The position numbers and the translations under genes are program-made. Below are positions 4,945 to 5,005 of a stretch of 5,005 nucleotides of DNA, in pieces (position 1 is the stretch's first letter; every line of letters begins with the position of its first letter). The DNA lies in contig JAJYXX010000135.1 in NCBI GenBank assembly GCA_021801545.1, positions 1-5,005 of the forward strand, written 5' to 3'. The notes under the pieces were generated by a model. The model was not told the origin of the DNA. It worked only from the letters and a program-made list of their open reading frames with translations, and did no database searches. Source of the DNA: Chloroflexota bacterium (lineage in GTDB: Bacteria; Chloroflexota; Limnocylindria; Limnocylindrales; CSP1-4).

Positions 4945-5005
4945 TCAGTTGCGCTCCCGGCGCAGGACGACGATGTGCTGATGGGCGATGTTCGGCACGA
5001 ACGAC
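4945..5005 (-). CDS. C-terminal 19 residues of a gene entering from the right
   Basis: Reading the reverse strand from 5004 gives SFVPNIAHQHIVVLRRERN and then a TGA stop at 4947-4945. The fragment has an ordinary protein-like composition with a final beta-strand (HIVVLRRE). That would suit the end of a Rossmann-type enzyme such as a SAM-dependent methyltransferase, but 19 residues are too few to name it. It converges on the envelope-protein gene, with 37 bases between the two stops and no convincing terminator there. Confidence 0.5.
   Translation of the reverse strand, partial: SFVPNIAHQHIVVLRRERN

Overview
This is a GC-rich bacterial window with almost all third codon positions G or C. The organism is probably a Chloroflexota member (Limnocylindria-like) or, less likely, an actinobacterium. 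That guess rests on the style of the proteins: a long Thr-Pro stalk joining an Ig-like domain to a membrane helix, a cytoplasmic SH3-like domain, and a very acidic small exported protein beside a two-component system. There is no marker gene, so the placement is inference.

Layout. Positions 1-1431, minus strand: an OmpR/PhoB-type response regulator followed by its sensor histidine kinase, overlapping as ATGA and therefore co-transcribed. The kinase runs off the left edge just after its H-box. Divergent from them, 1546-1863 plus encodes a 105-residue exported acidic protein. The 114-bp gap between holds two pairs of 11-bp-phased heptamers in opposite orientation and, nearer the small gene, a 7-7-7 inverted repeat. 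This looks like the control region of a signalling module of kinase, regulator and exported small protein. A strong hairpin (1884-1923) closes the small gene.

Positions 2125-2200 encode a complete tRNA with anticodon UAU (isoleucine, codon AUA) and an encoded CCA end. This is an unusual way for a bacterium to read AUA. A plausible promoter sits just upstream. About 240 bp after the tRNA hold no gene that I can support.

Positions 2440-2865, minus, encode a small membrane-anchored acidic protein. Divergent from it, 3138-4907 plus encodes a 589-residue modular envelope protein: signal peptide, Ig-like domain, 60-residue Thr-Pro-Ala stalk, Gly/Ala-rich spacer, one membrane helix, and a cytoplasmic part with an SH3-like domain. 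Their shared upstream region contains two strong inverted repeats. At the right edge the last 19 codons of a minus-strand gene converge on the envelope protein. The functional links between blocks are inferred from gene arrangement only.
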